From positions 25,696,520 to 25,760,519 of the forward strand of contig CM034310.1 in NCBI GenBank assembly GCA_019925795.1: a DNA stretch of 64,000 nt, read 5' to 3'. The stretch is from Dendrobium chrysotoxum. Its lineage: Eukaryota; Streptophyta; Magnoliopsida; Asparagales; Orchidaceae. The notes under the pieces are model-generated. The model was not told the DNA's origin, ran no database searches, and worked only from the letters and a program-made list of their open reading frames with translations. Position numbers and translations under genes: made by a program. Positions 54,301-64,000 of the stretch are shown here, in pieces; within the stretch, counting starts at the first letter, position 1; each line of letters begins with the position of its first letter.

Positions 54301-55689
54301 GAACTCGTATTCGAGCCCGTTCTCTCGATCGGGTGAACCAAACTTCGTAAAATTTTAAACCTAAATTACCTAAGTGAACAGAAATCTTGTGGAAGTCTTG
54401 GATTGATTTAAAATGAACTAGAACAAAAGCTATTTAATCTAGTGCATCCTAGATTAGGGTTTGAGTTTTTGAGATATTTTACCGATGGATTTGGGATTTT
54501 TTGGATTCTCTGAACTTGTAGACTGTCCTCGCAAATTTTTGTAGAAGACTCCTCGGCTTGGTAACGTCTGGATCGATCTCTAAAATCCTTTGAACGGAAA
54601 ATACCTCGGTTTGCCGTGGAGCTTGCCGCCGGCGAGGTCTGACCGGTGGATTCTGGCTTGGAATGTTTAGAGGAAGTGTTTGAGAGCTTCAATGAGCAGA
54701 GAGCTCAGCTGGAGATGCTTGAATCTGGAGAGAGAGTGAGTAAGTTGGAATGGAGGCTCTAAACGATGTTTTGCCCTATTCAATCCATTCCAGATTGAAT
54801 GGATGGCTGAGATTAACTGCTTAGACTCCCTGATGATTGCCAAGTGTCCAGGAAGTTGTTGGGAGCAGGAGGTCTCAAGGACACAAGGACAAATGACATG
54901 TAAAGGTCATTTTGTCCCTTTGTGGCCATGTGGAATTAATGGGAGCCATTGGATTTGAATTCAAGGGTTGAGATGAGTTCTAGAGAGGTTCTAGAATATC
55001 CTAAAATTGCTGGAGAGGTTTAGGAGGGAAGAGATTAATCTCAAGAAGGGTTTTGACCCTCTTTGACCACTTCCTAAGCTTGATTTGACTATCTTGACCA
55101 GTCCAAGGCCACTTGGACTGCTGAGATGGCATTGGAGGATGCTTGAGGTGCTAGAATAATAGATTGGAGGAGTTTAATGCTTGAGGGTTGAGATTTAAAT
55201 GGGTTAGAAAGGTTTTAAAAGGGCTTTGACTATATGTTGACTAGTCAAATGGCAATGTTGACTGTTGAGGTGGCAGCCAAAGAACCTCAAGAACTAGTTG
55301 GAGAAGATTGGAAGGGGTTTGATGATTAAGGCTTGTTTTTTTTTTAGTATTTAGAAGGAGATTTGAAGGGGTTTGACCAAGGGTTAGGTTTGACCAAGTC
55401 AAATCAATGGTGATTTGACTTTAAATTTGTTTAGATATGCTTGAATTAGTTATTGATATGAGATTGAGAGTTTGAAGTTCTTAAAAGGCTTGAGTTGAAT
55501 GGTTGAGTTGAGTTTGAGCTAAATGAGTCAAATTTGGCTAGATTTGGATTCAGTTGACTAAGTCAACTATTGACTGGGTCAATGGGTCCAATCAAATCTG
55601 AATCACTGGGGAATGTGATCAAAGAAGTTTAAATGGGTTTGAAATCGATCTGGAGTTTGATTGGGTCTAAATGAGCTTAAGGGTTGAAA

Positions 55690-56240
55690 GTGGTCAACCT
55701 GAGTTGACCTGGTTAACCAGGTTGATCCAGGGCCAGGGTCTGGGCTTGACAGGTTTGATTGAGTATCTAAAGTCTGGTAAAAGTGTTTTCAGGGGTTAAA
55801 TAGGTCATTTAGATCAAATGACCTATTTAGGCCCTTAATGGGCCTAATGGGTCAACTAGGTTGACTTGGTCAACCAGGTTGACCCAGGGTCAAGGAATGG
55901 GTCGAACCAGTTCAGAATGACATTCTGAGTCTGCTGGTGGTGGTCTCAAGGTCTGAAGAGGTCATTTGGTCAAAATGACCTATTTGGGCTCTTAATGGGC
56001 CTTTTAGGTCAACCCTGGTTGACTTGGTCAACCAGGTGGGTCCAGGGTCTGGAAACGGGTTCAACAGGTTTGAAATGACATTTGGGGACCAATGGAGGTG
56101 GTCCCAAGGTCAGAGGAGATCATTTGGTCAAAATGACCTGTTTTGACCCTAAAGGGGCCTTCTAGGTCAACTAGGTTGACTTGGTCAACCAGGTTGACCC
56201 AGGGGCTGATTCTGGGTTCAACAGGTTTGGTTTGACATTT
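55690..56240. repeat. 157-bp tandem repeat with internal hairpins
   Basis: The landmark CTTGGTCAACCAGGT lies at 55865, 56023 and 56180, 157-158 bases apart. Every unit contains GGTCATTT....AAATGACC inverted arms and GGTCAAC/GTTGACC arms. It lies in the Tat downstream region. Confidence 0.88.
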
Positions 56241-56779
56241 GAAACTTGCTGGAGGTAGTTGCATTTGATTTGGAGCTCATTTGACCAAAGTGACTATTCA
56301 CACCCCATAGGGGTATTTTGGTCATTTTGACCCCTGGCCAACTGGGGGTCAAATTGAGTCCAACAAAATGCAGTTTAATGCTCAATGGGTCATAATCAAG
56401 GGTCTGGAGGTAATTGGAGGCTTTAGAGAAAGCTCCAGGGTCAAAACCCACTGGGTGGTAGGTCCAGTGGCATAGACTGTAAATATTTGAAGGTTTTACA
56501 GCCTTTGGATTTCAATTCAGTTTCTGGGGTTAGAGATCTCAGAATGAGCTCAAATTTGGAGGGTTACCTCTAGAGACATGTCACATCAGTGTGGAACTGA
56601 TAGATCTTGAATCAGAGGTCATTTGATAGGATTTTAAAATGTTCAAAGATTCACTGAAAAAGGCTTTCAGGACTTAACCCTTTGGCCTTGGATTTGAGTT
56701 TAGAAATCTGGTTTTGAGCTGGATTTTGATCAGGGTTTAAATTAAGGATATGGATTAAAGTCTGGATTGATTGATGCTT

Positions 56780-57480
56780 GAATTGAATGAAGATTTGGAT
56801 TAATCCTAGATCTAGATTGATTTAAGATCTATGCTGATCCTAGAATCTAGGTAGATCTAAGAACCTGGAATCTAAGAGAATCCTAGGATCTGGGGAAGTC
56901 TTAATCTGTAGATCTAGGAGAATCTCAAGATCTAGAGTAATCTGGAAGGTAGATTGATCTAAAACCTGAATTGATCCTAGGGTTTGGAATGGATCCTAAG
57001 GCTCAGATTCTAGGAGGATCCTAAAGTCTAGAATGATCCTAAGATCTAGAAGGATCTAAAGGGATCCTATGGTCTAGAATAGATCCTAGGGACTGGAGTC
57101 TGGGAAGGTCCTAGAATTTAGAAGTTCTAGGGAAATCCTAGGGTCTAGGAATCCCAAGATTCAAGATTTAGAAGGATCTTAGGATCTAGAGTAGATCCTA
57201 AAGTTTGATTTCTAGGAAGGTCTTAGGGTTTGGAAGTCCTATAATCTAGAAGAATCCTAAGATCTAGGAATCCTAAGATCTAGGAATCCTAAGATTCAGA
57301 TTGATCCTAAGATCTAAAATCTAGGAAAGATCCTAGGATCTAGAATAGTCTGAAAATTTGATTGATCTGAGATCAGGGTTGATTTGAATTTGAATTGATC
57401 TTAAAGTTTGGATTGATCTAAGATCAGATTGATCCTAGGGTTAAGATTGATCCTAAGGATTGGAAAGATCCTAAGGTCTG
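56780..57480. repeat. Degenerate short repeat of GATCCTA(A/G)GATCTAGA
   Basis: Dozens of variants of AGATCCTAGGATCTAGA alternate over 700 bases with no fixed period; the word set is largely self-complementary. Confidence 0.85.
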
Positions 57481-57639
57481 GATTGGTCCTACTGACCTCA
57501 TACAAAAATGAGGTCAACAAATGGACCCCCAATATGTGTAATAGAATGTAGTTCTATTGCACATATTGGTGTTGACCGAATAGAATGGTCAAGTCTGGGG
57601 TTTTGATCCTAAGGGAATGAAAAGTCTATCCCTGGGGAA

Positions 57640-58690
57640 TTAAGGTTTAAATAGATACTAGGGTAGTGCCACAGAAGGTGTACTCTACCACTAGTGGGTC
57701 TAACCCTAAGGGTAGGAGAATCCTAACCTTAAAGGAAGAGGAACATGGGTGATCCTATAGGAAGAAGAAACTCCTAACTAGAAAGGATCGGAATTAAATT
57801 TATTCTAAGGGAAAGAAAAACCCTACCCTAAGAAGATTGAATTTGAAATGATACTAAGGTAGTGCTGGGGGTAGCGTACTCTACCACTAGTAGATCTAGT
57901 CCTAGGAGAAGGAAGAAAACCTATCCCTAAGGAAAAGAAGGCCTGGATGATCGTATAGGAAGGAAGAACTCCTAGCTATAGAGGATCAAGTCGAATTTTG
58001 ATACTAGGGTAGTGCCACGAAGGGCGTACTATACCACTAGTGGATCTAATCCTAAGGAAAGGAAGAAATGCCTAGCCTTAAGGAAAAGAAGGTTTGATTG
58101 AGATTGATTCCAGGACGGTGCCATAAAGGACTTACTCCATCACTGGGGAGTCTAATCCTAAAGGAAGGAGAAAAGCCTAACCTTAAGGAGAAGAAAGTTT
58201 GAATTTGGAATTGAAATTGAATCCAGGACGGGGCCACAAGGGACTTATTCCATCACTGGGGAAATGAATTCTAAGAGAAGGAGAATACTTACTCTAAAGA
58301 AGAGAAGAGCTGGATGATCTCATAGGAAGGTAATATTACTTCCTATAGGAGATCAGGCTTAAGGATTTGAATTTTGAAACTAGAATGGTGCCGCAGAGGG
58401 CGTTATCCATCACTAGTAGATCTAATCCTAAGGAAAGAAAGCACGATGACTCACATCTAACCTTAAGGAAAAGAAAACTGGAAAACACTAGGATGGTGCC
58501 ACGAAGGGCGTTATCCATCACTAGTAGATCTAATCCTAAGGAAAGAAAGCACGATGACTCACATCTAACCTTAAGGAAAAGAAAACTGGAAAACACTAGG
58601 ATGGTGCCACGAAGGGACTACTCCACCACTAGCGGATCTAATCCTAAGGATAGAAAGCACGATGACTCACATCTAACCTTAAGGAAAAGC
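57640..58690. repeat. Irregular tandem repeat, about 105-200 bp units
   Basis: Units contain TAG(G/A)GTGCCAC.AAGGGCGT, a CACTAG(T/C)(A/G)G word and AATCCTAAGGAAAG...CCTTAAGGAAAAG. Eight or so units start near 57658, 57863, 58005, 58110, 58225, 58380, 58490 and 58598. Open frames over the last three units are repeat artefacts. Confidence 0.82.
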
Positions 58691-58694
58691 AAAC

Positions 58695-59480
58695 TGGATG
58701 ATCTTGTGAGAAGGAAGTATTGCTTCGCACAGAATCGGGTCTGGAATGATCGTATGTGAAGGAAACTTGCTTCACATAGAGGATCGAGTTTGGAATGATC
58801 GTATACAGAGGAAACTTGCTCTATATAGAGGATTGGGTCTGGATTGATCGTGTATAGAGGAACCTTACTCTATATAGAGGATCAGGTCATGAATGATCAT
58901 ATGTGAAGGAAACTTGCTTCACATAGAGGATCGAGTCTGGATTGATCGTATATAGAGGAAACTTGCTCTATATAGAGGATCAGGTCAGGAATGATCATAT
59001 GTGAAGGAAACTTGCTTCACATAGAGGATCGAGTCAGGATGATCGTATATAGAGGAAACTTGCTCTATATAGAGGATCAGGTCTGGAATGATCATATACA
59101 GAGAAAACTTTCTCTGTATAGAGGATCGGGTCTGGATTGATCGTGTATAGAGGAACCTTACTCTATATAGAGGATCAGGTCATGAATGATCATATGTGAA
59201 GGAAACTTGCTTCACATAGAGGATCGAGTCTGGATTGATCGTATATAGAGGAAACTTGCTCTATATAGAGGATCAGGTCAGGAATGATCATATGTGAAGG
59301 AAACTTGCTTCACATAGAGGATCGAGTCAGGATGATCGTATATAGAGGAAACTTGCTCTATATAGAGGATCAGGTCTGGAATGATCATATACAGAGAAAA
59401 CTTTCTCTGTATAGAGGATCGGGTCTGGATTGATCGTATATAGAGGAAACTTGCTCTATACAGTGGATCGGATTTGAATT
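58695..59480. repeat. 49-bp tandem array of hairpin monomers
   Basis: About sixteen monomers of 48-49 bases, each GATC(A/G)T..[arm]GAAACTTG[arm]..AGGATC. Arms come in types TATATAGAG/CTCTATATA, TATGTGAAG/CTTCACATA, ATACAGAGAA/TTCTCTGTAT and TATAGAG/CTCTATA. A six-monomer block of 293 bases is repeated (starts 58846 and 59139). Confidence 0.95.
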
Positions 59481-59783
59481 CTGGAATTTGAGATTTGAAT
59501 TCTAGAATTTGAAATTTGAATGATTTTTGAACTTGAATTTAAAAATATTTGACTTTGAAACTTGATTTGATGAATTTGAATTTGAAGGGTTTTAAAACTG
59601 TGATGTGTTTTGAATTTGATTTGAATTAGTTTTAAGTTTGAAAATTTTGAATTTGAGATTTGATTTTAATTGATGTTGAATTTGATTTCGAATTTTGATT
59701 TTGGATTTTGAAAAAATTTGGACAAAATTGAGCTGAATAGATTCAAAATTTGAAAATTTTATTGATTCGAAATTCGAGCTACA
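59481..59783. other. Low-complexity spacer after Tat pol stop
   Basis: Made of variants of GAATTTGAAATTTGA on the plus strand. It lies between the pol stop codon and the hairpin array, in the presumed 3' UTR. Confidence 0.7.
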
Positions 59784-62700
59784 TCAAGCATAGTATTTTT
59801 TCAGGAATCGCCCGTTCACAGGAAGCATTGGGTGATTTCCTTTACAATCCACTAGCTGATACGAGCCTCCTTCGTAAACTGTTTCCACTACGAAGGGTCC
59901 TTCCCAGGTTGGTTCAAACTTTCCACCGAGCTTTCGGTGAGCTAAGATAGGCCTCCGAAGAACCAGGACCAAGTCGCCTACTCGGAAGGTTCTAGGTCGC
60001 ACTAACTTATCGTGAGCCTGAACCATTCTGGCTTTATAGAGTTCTAGATTCTGCTGGGCTTGGAGACGACGTTCTTCAAGACCCTCGAGTTCTTCAAGTC
60101 GAAGTTGTGCATTCTGTTCTGTTGTGATTTGATTCTGGACTGCAGTTCTGAGTGAAGGGATTTGAATTTCCAAAGGGAGTACGGCCTCGGACCCATACAC
60201 TAGTGCAAACGGTGTGGATTGAGTCGGGGTTCGATATGTGGTCCTGTAGGCCCACAAAGCTTCCACCAACCTCTCATCCCACTGACGTTTATTGTCATCC
60301 AGGGTCTTTTTTATGATTTGTACCAGGGTTTTGTTGAAGGCCTCAGCCAGTCCATTAGCCCGTGGGTAATAGATTGTTGAGTATCTCCAATCAATACCGT
60401 GGCGACTTGCAAAGTTATTGATTTTTGTAGACTTGAAAGCGGACCCATTATCGGATATGATTCTGCGAGGCACGCCGAATCGATATACGATATGGTCACG
60501 AAAGAATTTCATTACATGATGTGATGTTACATTTCTTAGTGGTACTGCTTCTGCCCACTTTGAAAAGTAATCAGTCGCTGCTAAGATGAAGCGATGACCC
60601 CTTGAAGAAGGAGGGTCAATTGGCCCGACGATATCCGTGCCCCAACTTTCGAAGGGCCACGAGGCTATCGTAGGATGCAACACATTAGGCGGCTGATGTA
60701 AAACCACACCATGAACTTGGCATTGATGACAACATTTTGCAGTTTTCATGCAATCGTCAATCATCGTAGGCCAGTAGTAACCAAGTCTTTTGATTTTCAT
60801 TTTCATCTTAGGACCCGATTGATGAGCACCGCACAATCCAGCATGGACCTCGTTAACGATCTTCAGGGCCTCCTGTTTGTCTAAACAACGGAGCCACATC
60901 TGATCGAACGATCGTCGGTACAACGTATCGTTGACTAGTGCATATGATAGGGCACGTTTCTTAATTTGGTTGGCAAGAGACCTGTCGTGAGGAAGCTTGC
61001 CTTCTTGCAAATATTTGATTATTGGTTGTCTCCAATCTTGTTCTTCATCGACTGCTGAAGATGTAGAGAGGACCTGGGAAGATTGATTGTTGAGGTATTC
61101 CATGTCTACAGGGGACAAGACTTGACGACCCTGAACTTCTATAGGGATGAAATCTTCTTCTGGGCAAGCAAATTCCTTTGCAAGCTTTGCTAGGGCATCC
61201 GCCGAGGAATTGCTTCCACGAGGAACCCTATACATAGTTACAATGGGAATTTTCTCGAGTAGGTGCATTGTGTATTGGTGATATTTCAGGAGTTTAGGAT
61301 TCAAAACCTTATAGGTCCCTGCAACTTGGTTGATCACCAGCTGAGAGTCACCATAGATCTTAATCTCTTTAATCTCCATTAGGATTGCAAGTTCCAAACC
61401 AGTTATCAAAGCTTCGTACTCAGCTTCGTTGTTCGTACAAGGTTCTGATAAATGGTAGGAAAAGTGCATCATTCCCTTATCCGGTGTTATGAAAACCAGA
61501 CCGACTCCTGCTTTTCCAGGAATAGTAGATTGAGGTGTTTTGCCCCTTTGAGAGGACGCTGCACCATCAAAATACATTTCCCAGGTTTGAACATTGGATT
61601 CCTCGAAACTCATGATTTGTTCATCAGGTAAATCATCATTTAGAGGAGATTCCGCCGGTAGCGGGTGTGCCGCAAGGAAGTCGGCGACGGCCTGCCCTTT
61701 CACAGCACGCAGGGGAATGAACGTGATTTCAAATTGTAACAATATCATAGACCAACGAGCCAGACGTCCTGACAACGTGGGCCGGGTCATAAGATATTGT
61801 AGGGGATTGACACTGGAAATCAGACTAACCTGATGAGAAAGCATGTAATGTCTTAGTTTTTGTGCTGCAAAGACTAAGGCAAGGCAATGTTTCTCAATTG
61901 CAGGGTATCGAATTTCCGTTGGAAGTAATCTCCGACTCAGGTAGTAGAGGGCATTCTCTTTCCCATCGTCATTGATTTGAGCTAGAAGAGCCCCAAGAGA
62001 TTCGTCAAGGGCTGCAGTATAAAGGATTAAGGGTCTTCCCGGAATGGGGGCTGCCAAAACTGGCGGATTTGTCAGGTATTGTTTGATATTTTCGAAAGCG
62101 TTTTGACATTTCTCGTCCCAAATGAATTTGGCGTCCTTTTTAGCTAGGACAGAGAATGGTTGACATCTTCCAGAAAGATTAGAAATGAATCTTCTTATAT
62201 ACGCCAGCCTACCCTGGAGGGATCTCAGTTGAGTGAGACTCTTAGGAGGCGGCATATTTAAGATAGCTTCAATTTTGGCAGGATCAATTTCGATTCCACG
62301 GTGCCTGACTACGAAACCTAAGAATTTCCCTGACGTGACGCCGAAAGCGCATTTTAAGGGATTCATTTTAAGGTCGTAGCGGCGCAACCGCTCGAAAACA
62401 GTTCTTAAATCATAAAGATGAGCCTCTTTCACTCTACTCTTGACAACTAAATCGTCGATGTAACATTCGACTTGATTATGTATTAAGTCATCAAAGATAT
62501 GAGTCATGGCCCGCTGGTATGTTGCACCAGCATTTTTGAGGCCAAAGGGCATCACTTTATAACAAAAGATCCCTATAGGACTTCTGAATGCCGTGTTTCT
62601 CTCATCTTCTGGGGCCATCTTGATTTGATTATAACCAGACGAGCCATCCATAAAGGAGAAAACAACGTGCGAGGAGGCAATGTCCACCATGAGTTCTGGG

Positions 62701-64000
62701 ATTGGCAAAGGAAATTCATCCTTAGGACATGCCTTATTCAGGTCTCTATAGTCAACACAGACCCGGATTTGACCATTTTTCTTTCGAACTGGCACGACGC
62801 TGGCTACCCAAGAAGGATATTGTTCTTCTCGAATAAATCCAGCCTCTGCCAACTTCTTGACTTCAGAAACGACTTGTTGTTCGATCTCCAGACGCATACG
62901 TCGTGGAGCTTGCTTGACAGGAATGGCATCATGCCGGATTCCAAGTTTATGAACTGCTACGTCAGCGGACAATCCCGGCATTTCGTCGTATGTCCAGGCG
63001 AAGCAATCTTTAAACTCGGATAGAAGTTGAATTAGATCTTTAGACTCATCCTCACTCAACAAAGAACTTATGAAAGTAAGGCGAGGGTCATCCTCTGTTC
63101 TAAGATTGATTTCTTTAAGTTCATCGACTGTTGATTTAATTTCTTCTTCGAATTCGGGAGGTGCATCCCGAACCTGAAGTTCGTCAGAATCATCAAAAGT
63201 CTCCAAACAAAGTCCATCGAACGAATCAATGACTTCAGTAGGGACATTTTTAAATTCAGGACGACTAGTTATCATTAGACAAAATTCATCATCGTCAAAT
63301 GATCTAACAGTACTAAAGCCGATACCACTAGTCCAATGTTTATTAAATTTTGAATTCCAAAGACTTTCGTGGTATCTAGCCTGACCCTTAGTCCATTGAC
63401 TCGGAGCAAAACCTTTAGAAATAAGAGACTTAACACCAGCAGGAAAGTAGCCAAAAGGTAATTCCATTAATTCATTAAAATTTGCCTCTTCAAGGATTAC
63501 ATCATCTTCATTCCTTGAAGAGGAAGAGCCAGGGAAGAACTTCTTGGCTTTCCTTACTTCTCCATCTAAGTTCGGAGCATCCTTAATTACTAACCCTGAG
63601 ACCCTGTCAACAGACAGTGGGGTTAAGGTTAAGGATTCAACCGTTCTATTAAGCTTTTCATATAAACTTAATTCAGGCTCGTCATTTTGAATATTTAATT
63701 TTGTATCCTCCTGGTCGCTATCCGATTCTAAAGTGAGATCAAACTTCGGAGGAGGATTTATTTTTGTATAGTCAAAAGCAAATCTGGCACCCCTTTTTCT
63801 TGAATCTTCATCAGAACTTGTTTCAAGTTCGACGTAGATCGGGGAATTTCTTTTTTCAATTGAAGGGCGACCTCGACCGCGTGCTCTTAGGGCCATCCTC
63901 CCACCTCTTTGAGGTACAATGTTTGGAGGCCTGAAGATCACGCGCTCGACGTCGTCTTCACTACTTGAATTTTGTTTCTTTTGATTTTTGACTTTTTCTT
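59784..64000 (-). CDS. Tat-lineage gypsy Pol polyprotein (RT, RNase H, second RNase H, integrase), partial
   Basis: The frame is open from the window edge to the stop at 59784; no true start is inside, so the N-terminus is missing. Numbering from 63941: an acidic linker (1-300), RT with FMDGSSGYNQI (Asp432) and YIDD (494-497), a first RNase H with its leading Asp lost (LYTAALDES, about 640), a second, archaeal-type RNase H with MYFDGAAS (Asp792), NNEAEYEA, YGDSQLV (Asp864) and SADALA (Asp915), and an integrase with zinc ligands H1033, H1040, C1071 (or C1070), C1074 and catalytic D1103, D1164, E1200 (D-D-35-E). The protein copies element RNA to DNA and integrates it. The extra RNase H marks the Tat lineage. 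No frameshift is seen in 1400 codons, so the insertion is young. Confidence 0.95.
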   Translation of the reverse strand, partial: EKVKNQKKQNSSSEDDVERVIFRPPNIVPQRGGRMALRARGRGRPSIEKRNSPIYVELETSSDEDSRKRGARFAFDYTKINPPPKFDLTLESDSDQEDTKLNIQNDEPELSLYEKLNRTVESLTLTPLSVDRVSGLVIKDAPNLDGEVRKAKKFFPGSSSSRNEDDVILEEANFNELMELPFGYFPAGVKSLISKGFAPSQWTKGQARYHESLWNSKFNKHWTSGIGFSTVRSFDDDEFCLMITSRPEFKNVPTEVIDSFDGLCLETFDDSDELQVRDAPPEFEEEIKSTVDELKEINLRTEDDPRLTFISSLLSEDESKDLIQLLSEFKDCFAWTYDEMPGLSADVAVHKLGIRHDAIPVKQAPRRMRLEIEQQVVSEVKKLAEAGFIREEQYPSWVASVVPVRKKNGQIRVCVDYRDLNKACPKDEFPLPIPELMVDIASSHVVFSFMDGSSGYNQIKMAPEDERNTAFRSPIGIFCYKVMPFGLKNAGATYQRAMTHIFDDLIHNQVECYIDDLVVKSRVKEAHLYDLRTVFERLRRYDLKMNPLKCAFGVTSGKFLGFVVRHRGIEIDPAKIEAILNMPPPKSLTQLRSLQGRLAYIRRFISNLSGRCQPFSVLAKKDAKFIWDEKCQNAFENIKQYLTNPPVLAAPIPGRPLILYTAALDESLGALLAQINDDGKENALYYLSRRLLPTEIRYPAIEKHCLALVFAAQKLRHYMLSHQVSLISSVNPLQYLMTRPTLSGRLARWSMILLQFEITFIPLRAVKGQAVADFLAAHPLPAESPLNDDLPDEQIMSFEESNVQTWEMYFDGAASSQRGKTPQSTIPGKAGVGLVFITPDKGMMHFSYHLSEPCTNNEAEYEALITGLELAILMEIKEIKIYGDSQLVINQVAGTYKVLNPKLLKYHQYTMHLLEKIPIVTMYRVPRGSNSSADALAKLAKEFACPEEDFIPIEVQGRQVLSPVDMEYLNNQSSQVLSTSSAVDEEQDWRQPIIKYLQEGKLPHDRSLANQIKKRALSYALVNDTLYRRSFDQMWLRCLDKQEALKIVNEVHAGLCGAHQSGPKMKMKIKRLGYYWPTMIDDCMKTAKCCHQCQVHGVVLHQPPNVLHPTIASWPFESWGTDIVGPIDPPSSRGHRFILAATDYFSKWAEAVPLRNVTSHHVMKFFRDHIVYRFGVPRRIISDNGSAFKSTKINNFASRHGIDWRYSTIYYPRANGLAEAFNKTLVQIIKKTLDDNKRQWDERLVEALWAYRTTYRTPTQSTPFALVYGSEAVLPLEIQIPSLRTAVQNQITTEQNAQLRLEELEGLEERRLQAQQNLELYKARMVQAHDKLVRPRTFRVGDLVLVLRRPILAHRKLGGKFEPTWEGPFVVETVYEGGSYQLVDCKGNHPMLPVNGRFLKKYYA

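Larger units (their letters stand above)
48930..64000 (-). mobile_element. Tat-lineage Ty3/gypsy element, 3' part
   Basis: The pol frame at 64000-59784 has the Tat-specific second RNase H. Everything from its stop down to about 48.9 kb has no genes, changes composition in blocks and carries tandem arrays, as expected for the long 3' untranslated region and multi-kilobase LTR of Ogre/Retand-like Tat elements. A leader-like transcribed strand (minus, 54780-54400) and GC-rich palindromic block (53880-54300) inside an AT-rich region suggest that the 3' LTR covers roughly 49-55 kb. The 5' half of the element lies beyond the right edge, so LTR borders cannot be confirmed. Confidence 0.65.

Noticed and set aside
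54408..54692. 94-residue minus-strand frame in the presumed Tat LTR
   Set aside because: Ser/Lys-rich leader-like sequence with no domain; more likely transcribed LTR leader.
58367..58759. Repeat-encoding frames in the Tat downstream region
   Set aside because: They follow tandem repeat units in noncoding 3' sequence; both strands are open.
58695..59480. CRISPR-like array
   Set aside because: Regular repeats in a plant retrotransposon; the intervening sequence is itself repeated and there are no unique spacers or cas genes.
62499..63023. 174-residue plus-strand frame
   Set aside because: Exactly antisense to the well-supported Tat RT; no similarity of its own.

Overview
The window is a piece of a flowering-plant nuclear genome. 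Evidence: a spliceosomal gene with GT-AG introns and AT-rich intron sequence, an eIF3a protein of plant type, and plant-style transposons of nearly every class (Ty1/copia, Ty3/gypsy including the plant-specific Tat lineage with a second RNase H, RTE LINEs, hAT, PIF/Harbinger, CACTA, MITEs). I cannot name the species from sequence alone.

Only one host gene is convincing: eukaryotic translation initiation factor 3 subunit A (TIF3A), on the minus strand from the start codon at 41784 to the stop at 11009. I could place 13 coding exons, all with GT-AG junctions, giving a 2892-nt reading frame (963 residues) that stays in frame. A noncoding 5' exon near 44004-44150, with a 2.2 kb 5' UTR intron, is inferred. 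Intron 7 alone is 20.9 kb (16670-37568) and is packed with nested transposons; introns 9 and 11 and the 5' UTR intron also carry insertions.

Layout. 1-5905: decayed copia element on the minus strand (RT, integrase, protease, gag, primer binding site, 1.8 kb 5' LTR with two tandem arrays). 6397-8930: two related old LTRs lying head to head. 9228-9585 and 10315-10512: MITEs. 10800-41784: eIF3a, with an RTE LINE (12.7 kb) in intron 11, a hAT-like element (14762-15765) in intron 9, and in intron 7 an old LINE (17.3-18.5 kb), a full gypsy element (19108-26421) broken by a copia solo LTR (19962-21850), a MITE-like element (29.8-30.8 kb), and a hAT element (about 32.2-36.5 kb) that contains a LINE (34392-36023). 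41785-44150: eIF3a 5' UTR and leader intron, with a short LINE insertion and a Tourist-like MITE. 44157-45200: Harbinger remnant abutting the eIF3a 5' exon. 45374-47885: chromovirus LTR and gag start, carrying a CACTA terminus and a fragment of the same copia LTR family (47886-48890). About 48930-64000: 3' part of a Tat-lineage gypsy element on the minus strand, with an open 1400-codon pol frame (running off the right edge) and a very long downstream region of tandem repeats.

The most unusual signal is in that Tat downstream region. At 58690-59480 about sixteen 49-bp monomers each contain an inverted repeat, and the monomer types differ by paired, compensatory changes in the two arms. Other arrays nearby (55.7-56.3 kb, 57.5-58.7 kb) are also rich in hairpins. 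Second in interest are features of eIF3a expression: a perfect 10-bp hairpin just upstream of the start codon, a 7-codon upstream ORF, a duplicated splice acceptor at exon 7 and a 30-nt exon.
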